64,000 bases of DNA from Amycolatopsis nalaikhensis (lineage in GTDB: Bacteria > Actinomycetota > Actinomycetes > Mycobacteriales > Pseudonocardiaceae): the NCBI RefSeq assembly GCF_030264295.1, contig NZ_CP127173.1:8005501-8069500 (forward strand), written 5' to 3'. This document shows positions 14,812 through 23,085 of the stretch, one piece after another. A model generated the notes under the pieces. The model saw only the letters and a list, made by a program, of their open reading frames with translations, was not told the origin of the DNA and did no database searches. How positions within the stretch are numbered: the first letter of the stretch is position 1; each line of letters begins with the position of its first letter. Made by a program: the position numbers and the translations under genes.

Positions 14812-15753
14812 ATGCTGTACCCCGAGATCGAGCCGTACGACCACGGCCTGCTCGACGTCGGTGACGGGCACGAGATCTACTGGGAGACCTGCGGGAACCC
14901 GGACGGGAAGCCCGCGCTCGTCGTGCACGGCGGCCCGGGCACCGGCTGCTCGGCGAACCTCCGCCGGTACTTCGACCCGGCGAAGTACCGGGTCGTGCTC
15001 GTCGACCAGCGCGGGTGCGGCCGCAGCACCCCGCACGCCGGCGCCCCGGTCGCCGACCTGTCCGCCAACACCACCGACCACCTGGTCGCGGACTTCGAAC
15101 TGCTGCGGACGCGCCTGGGCATCGAGAAGTGGTTGCTGTTCGGCGGTTCCTGGGGTTCGGTGCTCAGCCTGACCTACGCCCTGCGGCACACCGAGCGGGT
15201 CAGCGAAATGGTCCTGATGGGCCTCGCGACCGACCGGTTCATCGAGATCGAAATGCTCATCCGCGGGCTGGGGGCGTACTTCCCGGAAGCCTTCGAGAGG
15301 TTCCGCCAAGGCGTGCCGGAGAGCGAGCGCGACGGCGACCTGTCCGCCGCCTACCACCGGCTGCTGATGGATCCCGACCCGGCGGTCCACCACAAGGCGG
15401 CCGACGACTGGTGCGCCTGGGAGGACGCGATGCTCCCGGGCGTGCCCCCGTACAAGGCCTTCGCGGACCCGGCCTACCAGCTCTGCTTCGCGCGGCTGGT
15501 CACGCACTACTTCAGCAACCGGGCGTTCCTGCCGGACGGCGAAATCCTCGGCAACCTCGGCAAGCTCGCCGGGATCCCGGCCGTGCTGGCGCAGGGGATT
15601 CTCGACACGAGCAACATCGTCGGCACGCCGTGGCTGCTGCACCACGGCTGGCCGGGCAGCGAGCTGGTCATGCTCGACAACGTCGGGCATTCCACGCAGG
15701 ACCCCTCGATGCAGGACGTCCTGGTCGGCGCGACCGACCGCTTCGCGCGGTGA
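14812..15753 (+). CDS. pip: Proline iminopeptidase, alpha/beta hydrolase
   Basis: 313 residues, typical of the S33 proline iminopeptidase family, which cleaves N-terminal proline from peptides. HGGPGTG (residues ~40-46) forms the oxyanion region and DQRGCGRSTPH follows. The nucleophile is the Ser of GGSWGS (about residue 113); LGIEKWLLFGGSWGSVLSLTYAL is the usual context. The catalytic Asp is probably in GILDTSNI and the His in NVGHST; the canonical GRYD loop is altered to GILD. Cytoplasmic, with no signal peptide. It converges on the dehydrogenase remnant with a 12-bp hairpin between them. Confidence 0.85.
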   Translation: MLYPEIEPYDHGLLDVGDGHEIYWETCGNPDGKPALVVHGGPGTGCSANLRRYFDPAKYRVVLVDQRGCGRSTPHAGAPVADLSANTTDHLVADFELLRTRLGIEKWLLFGGSWGSVLSLTYALRHTERVSEMVLMGLATDRFIEIEMLIRGLGAYFPEAFERFRQGVPESERDGDLSAAYHRLLMDPDPAVHHKAADDWCAWEDAMLPGVPPYKAFADPAYQLCFARLVTHYFSNRAFLPDGEILGNLGKLAGIPAVLAQGILDTSNIVGTPWLLHHGWPGSELVMLDNVGHSTQDPSMQDVLVGATDRFAR

Positions 15754-15758
15754 AGGAA

Positions 15759-15791
15759 CCGCGCGGCGCCCCCACCCGAGGCGCCGCGCGG
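15759..15791. terminator. Bidirectional terminator-like hairpin
   Basis: Perfect 12-bp stem: CCGCGCGGCGCC (15759-15770), 9-nt loop, GGCGCCGCGCGG (15780-15791), between the stops of two convergent genes. Confidence 0.75.
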
Positions 15792-15801
15792 AACCCCCGG
15801 C

Positions 15802-17002
15802 TCACGGGATGAGCAGCTGCGGCTCGCCCTCGGGCGCGAGCGCCGCCTCGGCGCGCTGGGCGCGGTTGGCCTCGGCCAGCCGCAGTCCGGTGATGCGCAG
15901 CGGCAGCCGGTCCATGTTCCACTCCGTCAGCAGCAGCGCCACCTTCGCCTGCATTTCCGTGCGCAGCCGCAGGAACGAGTCGGCCGGGTCGGCGCCGACC
16001 TCGCCCAGCAGCAGCCACCACGCCCACGCCGCCGCGCCCGCGTTGGCGACGAAGTCCGGCACCACCGCGACCCCGCGCGCGGACAGCGCCGCCTCGGCTT
16101 CCGGCGTCGTCGCCGCGTTGGCCGCCTCGACGACCACCTTGGCCTTCACCAGGTTCTCGTTGTCGGGCCGCAGCGCGTAGGAGATCGCGGCGGGAACGAA
16201 GATGTCCGCGTCGATGCCGACGACCGAGTCCCGCGGCAGCACGCGGACGCCGTCGGGCAGCCGGGTCCGGTCGACCTCGCCGAAGCGGTCGCGCAGCTCC
16301 AGCAGCGCCGGGACGTCGAGCCCCTCCGGCGCGTACAGCGTGCCCGCCGCGTCGGCGACCGCGACCACCTTCATCCCGGCTTCGTGCAGGTACCAGGCCG
16401 CGCCGCCGCCCATGGTGCCGATGCCCTGGATCGCCACGGTCGTCTCGCGGACGTCCCAGTCCCACGCCGACGCGACACCGAGGCAGGCCTGAGCGACGCC
16501 GTAGCCGCCGACGACGTCGCCGAGCAGGAGCCCGCCGGGCACCGGGGCGTTGAGGCCCGCCTGCACCCGCCGCAGGGTGCGCGCCGGGTCGGCCGAACGG
16601 CGGATCGCCGCGTGGTACGACTGCTCCAGCCCGAAGCTCGGCGAACACGGAGTCGATCAGGTGCTGGGGCACACCCAGGTCCTCCGCGGTCACCCAGTGC
16701 GCGTCCAGCCACGGCCGCAGGAACGCGCAGAACCGCTTGAGGACGTCGAACGCGCGCGGGTCCTTCGGGTCGAAGTCGATGCCGCCCTTGGCCCCGCCGA
16801 CCGGCAGGTTGAAGGTGGCGGTCTTGTTGGCCATGCCCCGGGCGAGGTCCTCGACCTCGGTCATGGTGCAGCCCGCCCGCATCCGGGTGCCGCCGGTGGC
16901 GACGCCGGAGACCAGGCTGTGCACGACCAGGTAGCCGTGCGCGCCGGTGACGGGGTCGGTCCACGTGAGCCGCATCAGGGGCTCGGCGTTGCGCGGGGTC
17001 AT
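15802..17002 (-). pseudogene. Glu/Leu/Phe/Val dehydrogenase, interrupted by a +1 frameshift
   Basis: The N-terminal part has the dimerisation domain with VVHSLVSGVATGGTRMRAG, the substrate Lys motif LPVGGAKGGIDFDPKD and VTAEDLGVPQHLIDSVFAEL. The frame then shifts near 16631-16641 and the NAD-binding part continues one base over: SFGLEQSYHAAIRRSADP, AIQGIGTMGGGAAWYLHEAG and NAGAAAWAWWLLLG. From ATG to stop is 1201 bp (3x400+1). Removing one base restores FAEFGLEQSYHAAI without losing conserved sequence. It would be a ~399-residue amino-acid dehydrogenase. This is either a recent null allele or a sequencing error; there is no other decay. The LysR gene is divergent and probably regulates it. 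Confidence 0.8.
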
Positions 17003-17121
17003 CAGGCCACTCACCTCCAGAGAAGTCCGGGGCGGTCTCGTGACCGCCTCCACGAGCGTGCGCCCGGGGTGGCCCGCGCGTCCATTTACCGTCGCTGCAC
17101 GATCTCGTTTAGGTTTGGTGC

Positions 17122-18048
17122 ATGGAGCTTTCGCTGCACCGGCTCCGGATGCTTCGCGAGCTGCACCGCCGGGGCACCGTCACCGCGGCGGCCGCCGCGC
17201 TGCACTACACCGCGTCGGCGGTGTCGCAGCAGCTCGCGCAGCTGGAGCGTGACGTCGGCGCGAAGCTGTTCGAACGGCTCGGCCGCCGGGTCCAGCTGAC
17301 CGAGCTCGGCAAGCTGCTCACCGAGCACGCCGAAGAGATCCTCGGTTCGGTGGAACGCGCGACGCTCGCCCTCGAAGAGGCCCAGGAGGCGCGCACGGTC
17401 CGGCTGACCGCCGGGGTGTGGGCCTCGGTCGCGTCCGGCCTGCTCCCGACGGCGTTGACCGCGCTCGCCGGCGAGCACCCCGGCATCGAGGTGCGCACCC
17501 GGGAGCTGGCGCCGGAGGACACCGCCGAGGCCGTCCGGGACGGCACGCTCGACCTCTCGTTCGTGATCGAGTACTCCGACGCCCCGACGACGTGGGACGC
17601 CGGGCTGGAACGCGCCGTCGTGGCCGTGGAGCGGCTGCACGCGGCGGTCCCGCGGGGTGCCGTCCCGTCGGGGTCGGCGTCGCTGGACGACCTCGCCGAG
17701 CACCCGTGGATCCTGGCCAGCCCGAAGTCGCACTTCGGCCGCGCGATGCGCACGGCGTGCCAGCGGCACGGCTTCGCGCCGAAGATCAACCACGAGGTCG
17801 AGGAGCAGTCCACGGCGATGGCGATGGTGGGCGCGGGCCTCGGCATCACCCTCGTGTCGGACCTGGGCCTGCGGCTGCTGCGGCCGCCCGGGATCGACGT
17901 CGTCACGCTCACGACGCCGCTGCTGCGGACCGTGTCGATCGCCTTCCGGCGGACCGCGTTCCGGCGCCCCGCGTTGCACCTGGTGATCGAGGCTGTCCGG
18001 GCGTCGGCGGCCGAGCTGGGATTGGGCACCGAGTCCGCTTTGCCCTGA
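17122..18048 (+). CDS. LysR-family transcriptional regulator
   Basis: 308 residues. The N-terminal winged HTH (LHRLRMLRELHRRGTVTAAAAAL, then YTASAVSQQLAQLERDVGAKLFERLGRRVQLTELG-type sequence, here in part) is followed by the periplasmic-binding-like effector domain (LTAGVWASVASGLLPTAL, PWILASPKSHFGRAM, GLGITLVSDLGL). It is divergent from the dehydrogenase gene, the classic arrangement for a LysR activator of that gene. A TAGGTT hexamer (17110-17115) is 6 nt before the ATG, so the transcript is probably leaderless. Confidence 0.88.
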   Translation: MELSLHRLRMLRELHRRGTVTAAAAALHYTASAVSQQLAQLERDVGAKLFERLGRRVQLTELGKLLTEHAEEILGSVERATLALEEAQEARTVRLTAGVWASVASGLLPTALTALAGEHPGIEVRTRELAPEDTAEAVRDGTLDLSFVIEYSDAPTTWDAGLERAVVAVERLHAAVPRGAVPSGSASLDDLAEHPWILASPKSHFGRAMRTACQRHGFAPKINHEVEEQSTAMAMVGAGLGITLVSDLGLRLLRPPGIDVVTLTTPLLRTVSIAFRRTAFRRPALHLVIEAVRASAAELGLGTESALP

Positions 18049-18074
18049 TCCGGGACTTCTTACAAAGTGGTGAT

Positions 18075-18105
18075 CTCGTCCTGCCGGTCAGGACGAGCCC
18101 TGATT
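18075..18105 (+). terminator. Intrinsic terminator after the LysR gene
   Basis: CTCGTCCTG (18075-18083), loop CCGGT, CAGGACGAG (18089-18097): a perfect 9-bp stem followed within 7 nt by a TTTT run. It is one of the few hairpins in the window with a T-tract. Confidence 0.7.
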
Positions 18106-18168
18106 TTGTCGTACCCCGCGTGTAGCGTCCGAAGTCAAGAAGTTCCACCACACGGAACAGGAACGGAC

Positions 18169-19431
18169 ATGCAGACGGTGCACGATTTTCCCGAGAAGTC
18201 GGGTAGTGCGTCGAACCGCACCGCGCGGGTCCTGGCGGACCGCGCGGCCGGGGAGGCGTACGTCGCATCGGTGTGCTTCAAGCACGGACCACCCCGCCTG
18301 ACCGGCGTGGAGCTGGAGTTCACCGTGCACCATGCCGACGACCCGGCCAGACCCCTCGATCCGGACATCCTCGCGACGGCCCTGGGTCCGCACACCCCGC
18401 GGACCCTCCGCCCCGACAGCCCCGCCTCCCCGCTCCCGGCCGGCTCACCCGTGAGCCTCGAGCCCGGGTGCCAGGTCGAGATTTCCGCTCTTCCCCAGGC
18501 CTCGCTGCGCGACCTCGACGCAGCCGTCACGGCCGACCTCCACCACCTCCGCGACCGCCTCGCCGCCCACGGCCTCGTGCTCGGCGAAACCGGGATCGAC
18601 GCGCACCGCGCGCCGCGGCGGGTCCTGCACACGCCGCGCTACGCGGCGATGGAGCGCCGGTTCGCGCCGATCGGGCCCGGCGGCCTCACGATGATGTGCA
18701 GCACCGCCGGCCTGCAGGTCTGCGTCGACACCGGGGAGCCCGAGCACTACGCGGCCCGGTGGGCGGCGGCGCACGCGATGGGCCCGCCGTTGCTGGCCCT
18801 GTTCGCCAACTCCCGCGTCCACGCCGGCCGGGACACCGGGCACGCGTCGGCCCGGTGGCTCGCGGTGCACGACACGGAAGCGGTACGCACGCGCACTTCC
18901 GGCGTGCCGGACGACCCCGCCGCGGCGTGGGCCGAACGCCTGATGGACACCCCGCTTATGGTGCTGCGCCGCGGCGACCGGCCGTGGGACGCGCCGGAGG
19001 GGCTGACGTTCGCCGACTGGATCGACGGCCGGGGCGCCGCGGCGCTGCTGCCGAAGCCGACGGCGGCGGATCTCGACTACCACCTCACCACGATGTTCAC
19101 CCCCGTCCGCCCGCAGGGGTACCTGGAGATCCGGTACCTGGACGCCCAGCCGCCGGACGCGTGGCTGGCGCCGGTGGCGCTGGTCGCCGCCCTGCTCGCC
19201 CGGCCGTCCACTGTGGACAAGGTGCGCGCGGTGTGCGCGCCGGTCGCGGACCGCTGGACGACGGCGGCGCGGGCCGGGCTGGCCGACCCGGAGCTGGCGG
19301 CCGTCGCGGCCGAGCTGGCCGACCTGGGCTGCGCCGAGCTGGGCGCGACGGGACTGACCGGGCAGTCGATCACCGAGATCAGCGAAAGCGTGCAGGGGCG
19401 CGCGAACCGATCGAGGAGCGAAGAAGCATGA
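18169..19431 (+). CDS. egtA: Ergothioneine biosynthesis glutamate-cysteine ligase EgtA
   Basis: 420 residues of the GCS2/EgtA family, making gamma-glutamylcysteine for ergothioneine synthesis. Visible motifs are GVELEFTVHH near residue 50, SLEPGCQVEISALPQ, MMCSTAGLQVCVDTG, FANSRVHAGRDTGHASAR and PQGYLEIRYLDAQ. A TG-extended TAGCGT -10 element (18123-18128) implies a ~35-nt leader; the purine-rich GGAACAGGAAC precedes the ATG. It overlaps egtB by ATGA. First gene of the egtABCD operon. Confidence 0.9.
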   Translation: MQTVHDFPEKSGSASNRTARVLADRAAGEAYVASVCFKHGPPRLTGVELEFTVHHADDPARPLDPDILATALGPHTPRTLRPDSPASPLPAGSPVSLEPGCQVEISALPQASLRDLDAAVTADLHHLRDRLAAHGLVLGETGIDAHRAPRRVLHTPRYAAMERRFAPIGPGGLTMMCSTAGLQVCVDTGEPEHYAARWAAAHAMGPPLLALFANSRVHAGRDTGHASARWLAVHDTEAVRTRTSGVPDDPAAAWAERLMDTPLMVLRRGDRPWDAPEGLTFADWIDGRGAAALLPKPTAADLDYHLTTMFTPVRPQGYLEIRYLDAQPPDAWLAPVALVAALLARPSTVDKVRAVCAPVADRWTTAARAGLADPELAAVAAELADLGCAELGATGLTGQSITEISESVQGRANRSRSEEA

Positions 19432-20765
19432 GCACGGAAGCACTGGGTGACCTGAGCGCGCAGGACCTGCGGGCCCGCGCGGCGGAGGCGCTGACCCGCG
19501 CCCGGGCGCGCAGCGTGGCGCTGACCGACGCCGTGGACGACGAGGACCTGGTCCGCCAGCACTCGAAGCTGATGTCGCCGCTGGTCTGGGACCTCGCGCA
19601 CATCGGCAGCCAGGAGGAGCTGTGGCTGGTCCGCGACGTCGGCGGCCGCGAGCCGCTGCGGCCGGACATCGACGACATCTACGACGCCTTCCAGCACGCC
19701 CGCGCCGACCGGCCGGCGCTGCCGCTGCTGGGGCCGGCCGAGGCCCGCGCGTACGTCCGCGAGGTGCGTGAGAAGGCGTTCGACGTGCTGGAGCGAGTGC
19801 CGCTGGAAGGCAGGCGGCTGACCGAGCAGGCCTTCGCGTTCGGCATGATCACCCAGCACGAGCAGCAGCACGACGAGACCATGCTGGCCACCCACCAGCT
19901 GCGCCAGGGCGATCCGGTGCTGCACGCGCCGGAGCCGCCGCCCGCCCGGGCCGGGGTTCTCCCGGCGGAGGTGCTGGTCCCGGGCGGCGCGTTCACGATG
20001 GGCACGTCGGCGGAGCCGTGGGCGCTGGACAACGAGCGCCCGGCGCACGAGACCGCCGTCGACGCGTTCTGGCTGGACACCGTGCCGGTGACCGCCGGCG
20101 CCTACACGGCGTTCCTCGACGGCGGCGGGTACGACGACGAGCGCTGGTGGAGCCCGGCGGGCTGGGCGTACCGGACGGAGCACTCGATCACGGCGCCGCG
20201 CTTCTGGAAGCGGGAGCAGGACGGCTGGTGGCGCACCCGGTTCGGCGTGTACGAGCGCGTCCCGGCCGACGAGCCCGTCGTGCACGTTTCGTATTACGAG
20301 GCCGAGGCGTACGCGGCCTGGGCCGGGCGGCGGCTGCCGACCGAGGCGGAGTGGGAGAAGGCCGCCCGGTTCGACCCGGCGACCGGCCGGTCGCGGCGGT
20401 TCCCGTGGGGTGACGAGGAACCGTCGGCCGAGCACGCGAACCTCGGCCAGCGGCACCTGCGTCCGGCCCCCGCGGGCGCGTACCCGGCCGGCGCGTCGCC
20501 GACCGGGGTGCACCAGCTGATCGGCGACGTCTGGGAGTGGACTTCGACCGACTTCCACGGCTACCCGGGCTTCTCGGCGTTCCCGTACCGCGAGTACTCG
20601 GAGGTCTTCTTCGGGCCGGAGTACAAGGTGCTGCGCGGTGGGTCGTTCGGCACCGACGCGGCGGCGATCCGGGGCACGTTCCGCAACTGGGACTACCCGA
20701 TCCGGCGGCAGATCTTCGCCGGCTTCCGCACGGCTCGCGACGCGGCCCCCGGCGAGGTGGGCTAG
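19428..20765 (+). CDS. egtB: Hercynine oxygenase EgtB
   Basis: 445 residues. The N-terminal DinB-like domain supplies the three-His iron site: His in LAHIGSQEELW and both His in QHEQQHDETML. The C-terminal formylglycine-generating-enzyme-like sulfatase-modifying domain contains VLVPGGAFTMGTSAEPWALDNERP, RRLPTEAEWEKAARFD and KVLRGGSFGTD. It joins gamma-glutamylcysteine to hercynine with O2, forming the C-S bond and sulfoxide. Follows egtA with a 4-bp overlap. Confidence 0.93.
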   Translation: MSTEALGDLSAQDLRARAAEALTRARARSVALTDAVDDEDLVRQHSKLMSPLVWDLAHIGSQEELWLVRDVGGREPLRPDIDDIYDAFQHARADRPALPLLGPAEARAYVREVREKAFDVLERVPLEGRRLTEQAFAFGMITQHEQQHDETMLATHQLRQGDPVLHAPEPPPARAGVLPAEVLVPGGAFTMGTSAEPWALDNERPAHETAVDAFWLDTVPVTAGAYTAFLDGGGYDDERWWSPAGWAYRTEHSITAPRFWKREQDGWWRTRFGVYERVPADEPVVHVSYYEAEAYAAWAGRRLPTEAEWEKAARFDPATGRSRRFPWGDEEPSAEHANLGQRHLRPAPAGAYPAGASPTGVHQLIGDVWEWTSTDFHGYPGFSAFPYREYSEVFFGPEYKVLRGGSFGTDAAAIRGTFRNWDYPIRRQIFAGFRTARDAAPGEVG

Positions 20766-20769
20766 GCGC

Positions 20770-21525
20770 ATGTGCCGTCACATCGGCTACCTCGGCGAGC
20801 CCGTGTCGCCCGCCGAGGTGCTCTTCCGCGCGCCGCATTCGCTGCTGGTGCAGTCCTACGCGCCGGCCGACATGCGCGGCGGCGGCTCGGTGAACGCCGA
20901 CGGGTTCGGGCTCGGGTGGTACCCGGGCCCGGGCTCGGCGCCGCTGCGGCACCGGCGGTCCACTCCACTGTGGACGGACGAGACGCTGCCGCCGCTGGCC
21001 GCGGCCCTGACCACGGGCGCGTTCGTCGCCGCGGTCCGCAACGGCACCACCGGCATGCCGGTGACCGAGGCGGCCGCGGCGCCGTTCACCGCCGGGCCCT
21101 GGCTGTTCAGCCACAACGGCGTCGTCCGCGGCTGGCCGGGCTCGCTGGCCGAGCTCGCCAAGGAGCTGCCGGTCACCGAGCTGCTCACCCTGGAGGCGCC
21201 GACCGACTCGGCGGTGCTCTGGGCGATGCTGCGCGCCCGGCTGGCCACGGGGGAGGACCCGTTGCGCGCGGTGGCGGGGCTGACCGCCGCCGTCGAGGCG
21301 GCCGCGCCCGGCTCCCGGCTCAACTTCCTGCTCACCGACGGCGAAACGCTGATCGGCACGGCCTGGACGCACGCGCTGTCCGTGCTGGAGACCCCGGCGG
21401 GCGTGCTCCTGTCGTCCGAGCCCTGCGACGGCGACCCGCGCTGGAAGCCCGTCCCCGACCACCACGCCGTGCACGTCACCGCGGCCGGCGTCGCCCTGCT
21501 TCCCCTGACCGAGGAGCGTTCATGA
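20770..21525 (+). CDS. egtC: Ergothioneine amidohydrolase EgtC
   Basis: 251 residues of the Ntn-hydrolase, class-II glutamine amidotransferase fold. After removal of Met1, Cys2 (MCRHIGYLG) becomes the N-terminal nucleophile. GFGLGWY, the RNGTTGMPVTE loop and FSHNGVVRGWPG complete the active site. It removes the gamma-glutamyl group from the EgtB sulfoxide product. Starts 4 bp after egtB and overlaps egtD (ATGA). Confidence 0.9.
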   Translation: MCRHIGYLGEPVSPAEVLFRAPHSLLVQSYAPADMRGGGSVNADGFGLGWYPGPGSAPLRHRRSTPLWTDETLPPLAAALTTGAFVAAVRNGTTGMPVTEAAAAPFTAGPWLFSHNGVVRGWPGSLAELAKELPVTELLTLEAPTDSAVLWAMLRARLATGEDPLRAVAGLTAAVEAAAPGSRLNFLLTDGETLIGTAWTHALSVLETPAGVLLSSEPCDGDPRWKPVPDHHAVHVTAAGVALLPLTEERS

Positions 21526-22499
21526 CCGAAGTCGATCTCGACCACCACCGCTCCGGCGACGCCGTCACCGCGGAACTGCGCGCGGACGTCGTCGCCGGGC
21601 TCACCGCGGACCGGAAGTGGCTGCCGCCCAAGTGGTTCTACGACGCCGAAGGCAGCGAGCTGTTCGAGAAGATCACCCAGCTGCCGGAGTACTACCCGAC
21701 CCGCAGTGAGCGCGAGGTGCTGGCCGCGCACGCGGGCGACGTCGCGGAGCTGACCGGCGCGCACACGCTCGTCGAGCTCGGCTCGGGGTCGAGTGAGAAG
21801 ACCCGGCTGCTGCTCGACGCGCTCACGGGGCACGGCACCCTGGAGGCGTTCGTCCCGCTCGACGTGTCGGAGTCCGCGCTGGCCGACGCCGCGGAGGCGA
21901 TCTCGAAGGACTACCCGGGGCTGACCGTCCGCGGCGTGGTCGGCGACTTCACCCAGCACCTCGACCTGCTGCCCGGTGGTCAGCCGCGGGTGGTGGCCTT
22001 CCTCGGCGGCACGATCGGCAACTTCCTGCCCGCCGAGCGCGCGGCCTTCCTGCGGTCGGTGCGGGAGGTTCTGGACGAGGGGGAGTGGCTGCTCCTCGGC
22101 ACGGACCTGGTCAAGGACGCGGGCATCCTCGAGCGCGCGTACGACGACGCCGCGGGCGTCACGGCGGAGTTCAACAAGAACGTGCTGCGGGTGATCAACG
22201 CCCGGCTCGGCGCGGACTTCGACCCCGACGAGTTCGACCACGTCTCGTACTGGGACGCGGAGAACGAGTGGGTCGAGATGCGGCTGCGGGCCCGCCACGA
22301 CGTCACGGTCGACATCCCGGGCGCGGACCTGAAGGTGTCCTTCGCGGCGGGCGAGCACATCCGGACGGAGATCTCGGCGAAGTTCCGCCCGAGCGGGATC
22401 GAGGCCGAGCTCGCCGCGGCCGGGTTCGCCCTCGAGCGGTGGTGGACCGACTCCCAGCAGCGGTTCGGCGTGAGCCTGGCAAAATCCGTGCGTGGCTAA
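21522..22499 (+). CDS. egtD: Histidine N-alpha-methyltransferase EgtD
   Basis: 325 residues. It trimethylates histidine to hercynine with S-adenosylmethionine. The EgtD hallmark KWFYDAEGSELFEKITQLPEYYPTR-type N-terminus is present (seen as KWFYDAEGSELFEKI), then VELGSGSSEKT (SAM binding), PLDVSESAL, AFLGGTIGNF, GTDLVKD and, late, the imidazole-region EISAKFRPSGIEAEL. Last egt gene; it overlaps the deazaflavin oxidoreductase by 8 bp. No egtE-type lyase follows. Confidence 0.93.
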   Translation: MTEVDLDHHRSGDAVTAELRADVVAGLTADRKWLPPKWFYDAEGSELFEKITQLPEYYPTRSEREVLAAHAGDVAELTGAHTLVELGSGSSEKTRLLLDALTGHGTLEAFVPLDVSESALADAAEAISKDYPGLTVRGVVGDFTQHLDLLPGGQPRVVAFLGGTIGNFLPAERAAFLRSVREVLDEGEWLLLGTDLVKDAGILERAYDDAAGVTAEFNKNVLRVINARLGADFDPDEFDHVSYWDAENEWVEMRLRARHDVTVDIPGADLKVSFAAGEHIRTEISAKFRPSGIEAELAAAGFALERWWTDSQQRFGVSLAKSVRG

Positions 22500-22968
22500 T
22501 CCTCTCCGGGCGCTCGCCCGGGCCGTCGGCACCAAGCCGTGGCTGATGCGCACGTCGCGGTTCGTCGTCTGGGCGGACAAGAAACTGCACAAGGCGTTCG
22601 GCGGCCGGGTGAGCCTCGTGGCGCTCGCCGGGCTGCCGTCCCTGCGCCTGACCACGACGGGCCGCAAGAGCGGGCTGGACCGAGCCACGAACCTGCTCTA
22701 CTACCCGCACGGCGACGGGTTCGTGCTGACGGCCTCCAACTGGGGCCGTCAGCACGATCCGGCGTGGGCGCTCAACCTGCGGGCGAACCCGAAGGCCTCG
22801 GTCGCGCTGGCGGGGCGGCCGGTGGACGTGGTCGCGCGGGAGCTCACCGGCGAGGAGTACGACCGGATGTGGGCCGAGCTGCTGGCCTTCTGGCCGGGGT
22901 ATGCGATGGAGCAGAAGGAGGCGGGCCGCCCGTTGCCCGTTTTCGTACTCGAACGCGTCACCCGATAG
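22492..22968 (+). CDS. Deazaflavin (F420)-dependent nitroreductase-family oxidoreductase
   Basis: 158 residues of the DDN/FDOR-A split-barrel family. Characteristic features are SLRLTTTGRKSGLDRATNLLYY, then GDGFVLTASNWGRQHDPAWALNLRANPKASV, the F420-contacting strand-loop-helix, and a C-terminal FVLERV strand. The overlap with egtD puts it in the same transcript; it may replace or protect a step in thiol metabolism, but nothing in the sequence proves that. Confidence 0.83.
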   Translation: MANPLRALARAVGTKPWLMRTSRFVVWADKKLHKAFGGRVSLVALAGLPSLRLTTTGRKSGLDRATNLLYYPHGDGFVLTASNWGRQHDPAWALNLRANPKASVALAGRPVDVVARELTGEEYDRMWAELLAFWPGYAMEQKEAGRPLPVFVLERVTR

Positions 22969-23085
22969 GTTCCCACCATCCTTTCGGACGGTGACGGTAT
23001 TCACCGATTTGTGCCAGTCTCTCCCGGGTAACGCGCCGTGACGTCTTGACCGCGCGGCGGATGCGTGACCTAGGGAGGAGACGTC

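Noticed and set aside
16625..16650. Programmed +1 recoding of the dehydrogenase as the main explanation
   Set aside because: No stop codon or stimulatory element is placed as in known +1 sites, and a second gene shows a similar lesion, so error or mutation is more likely.
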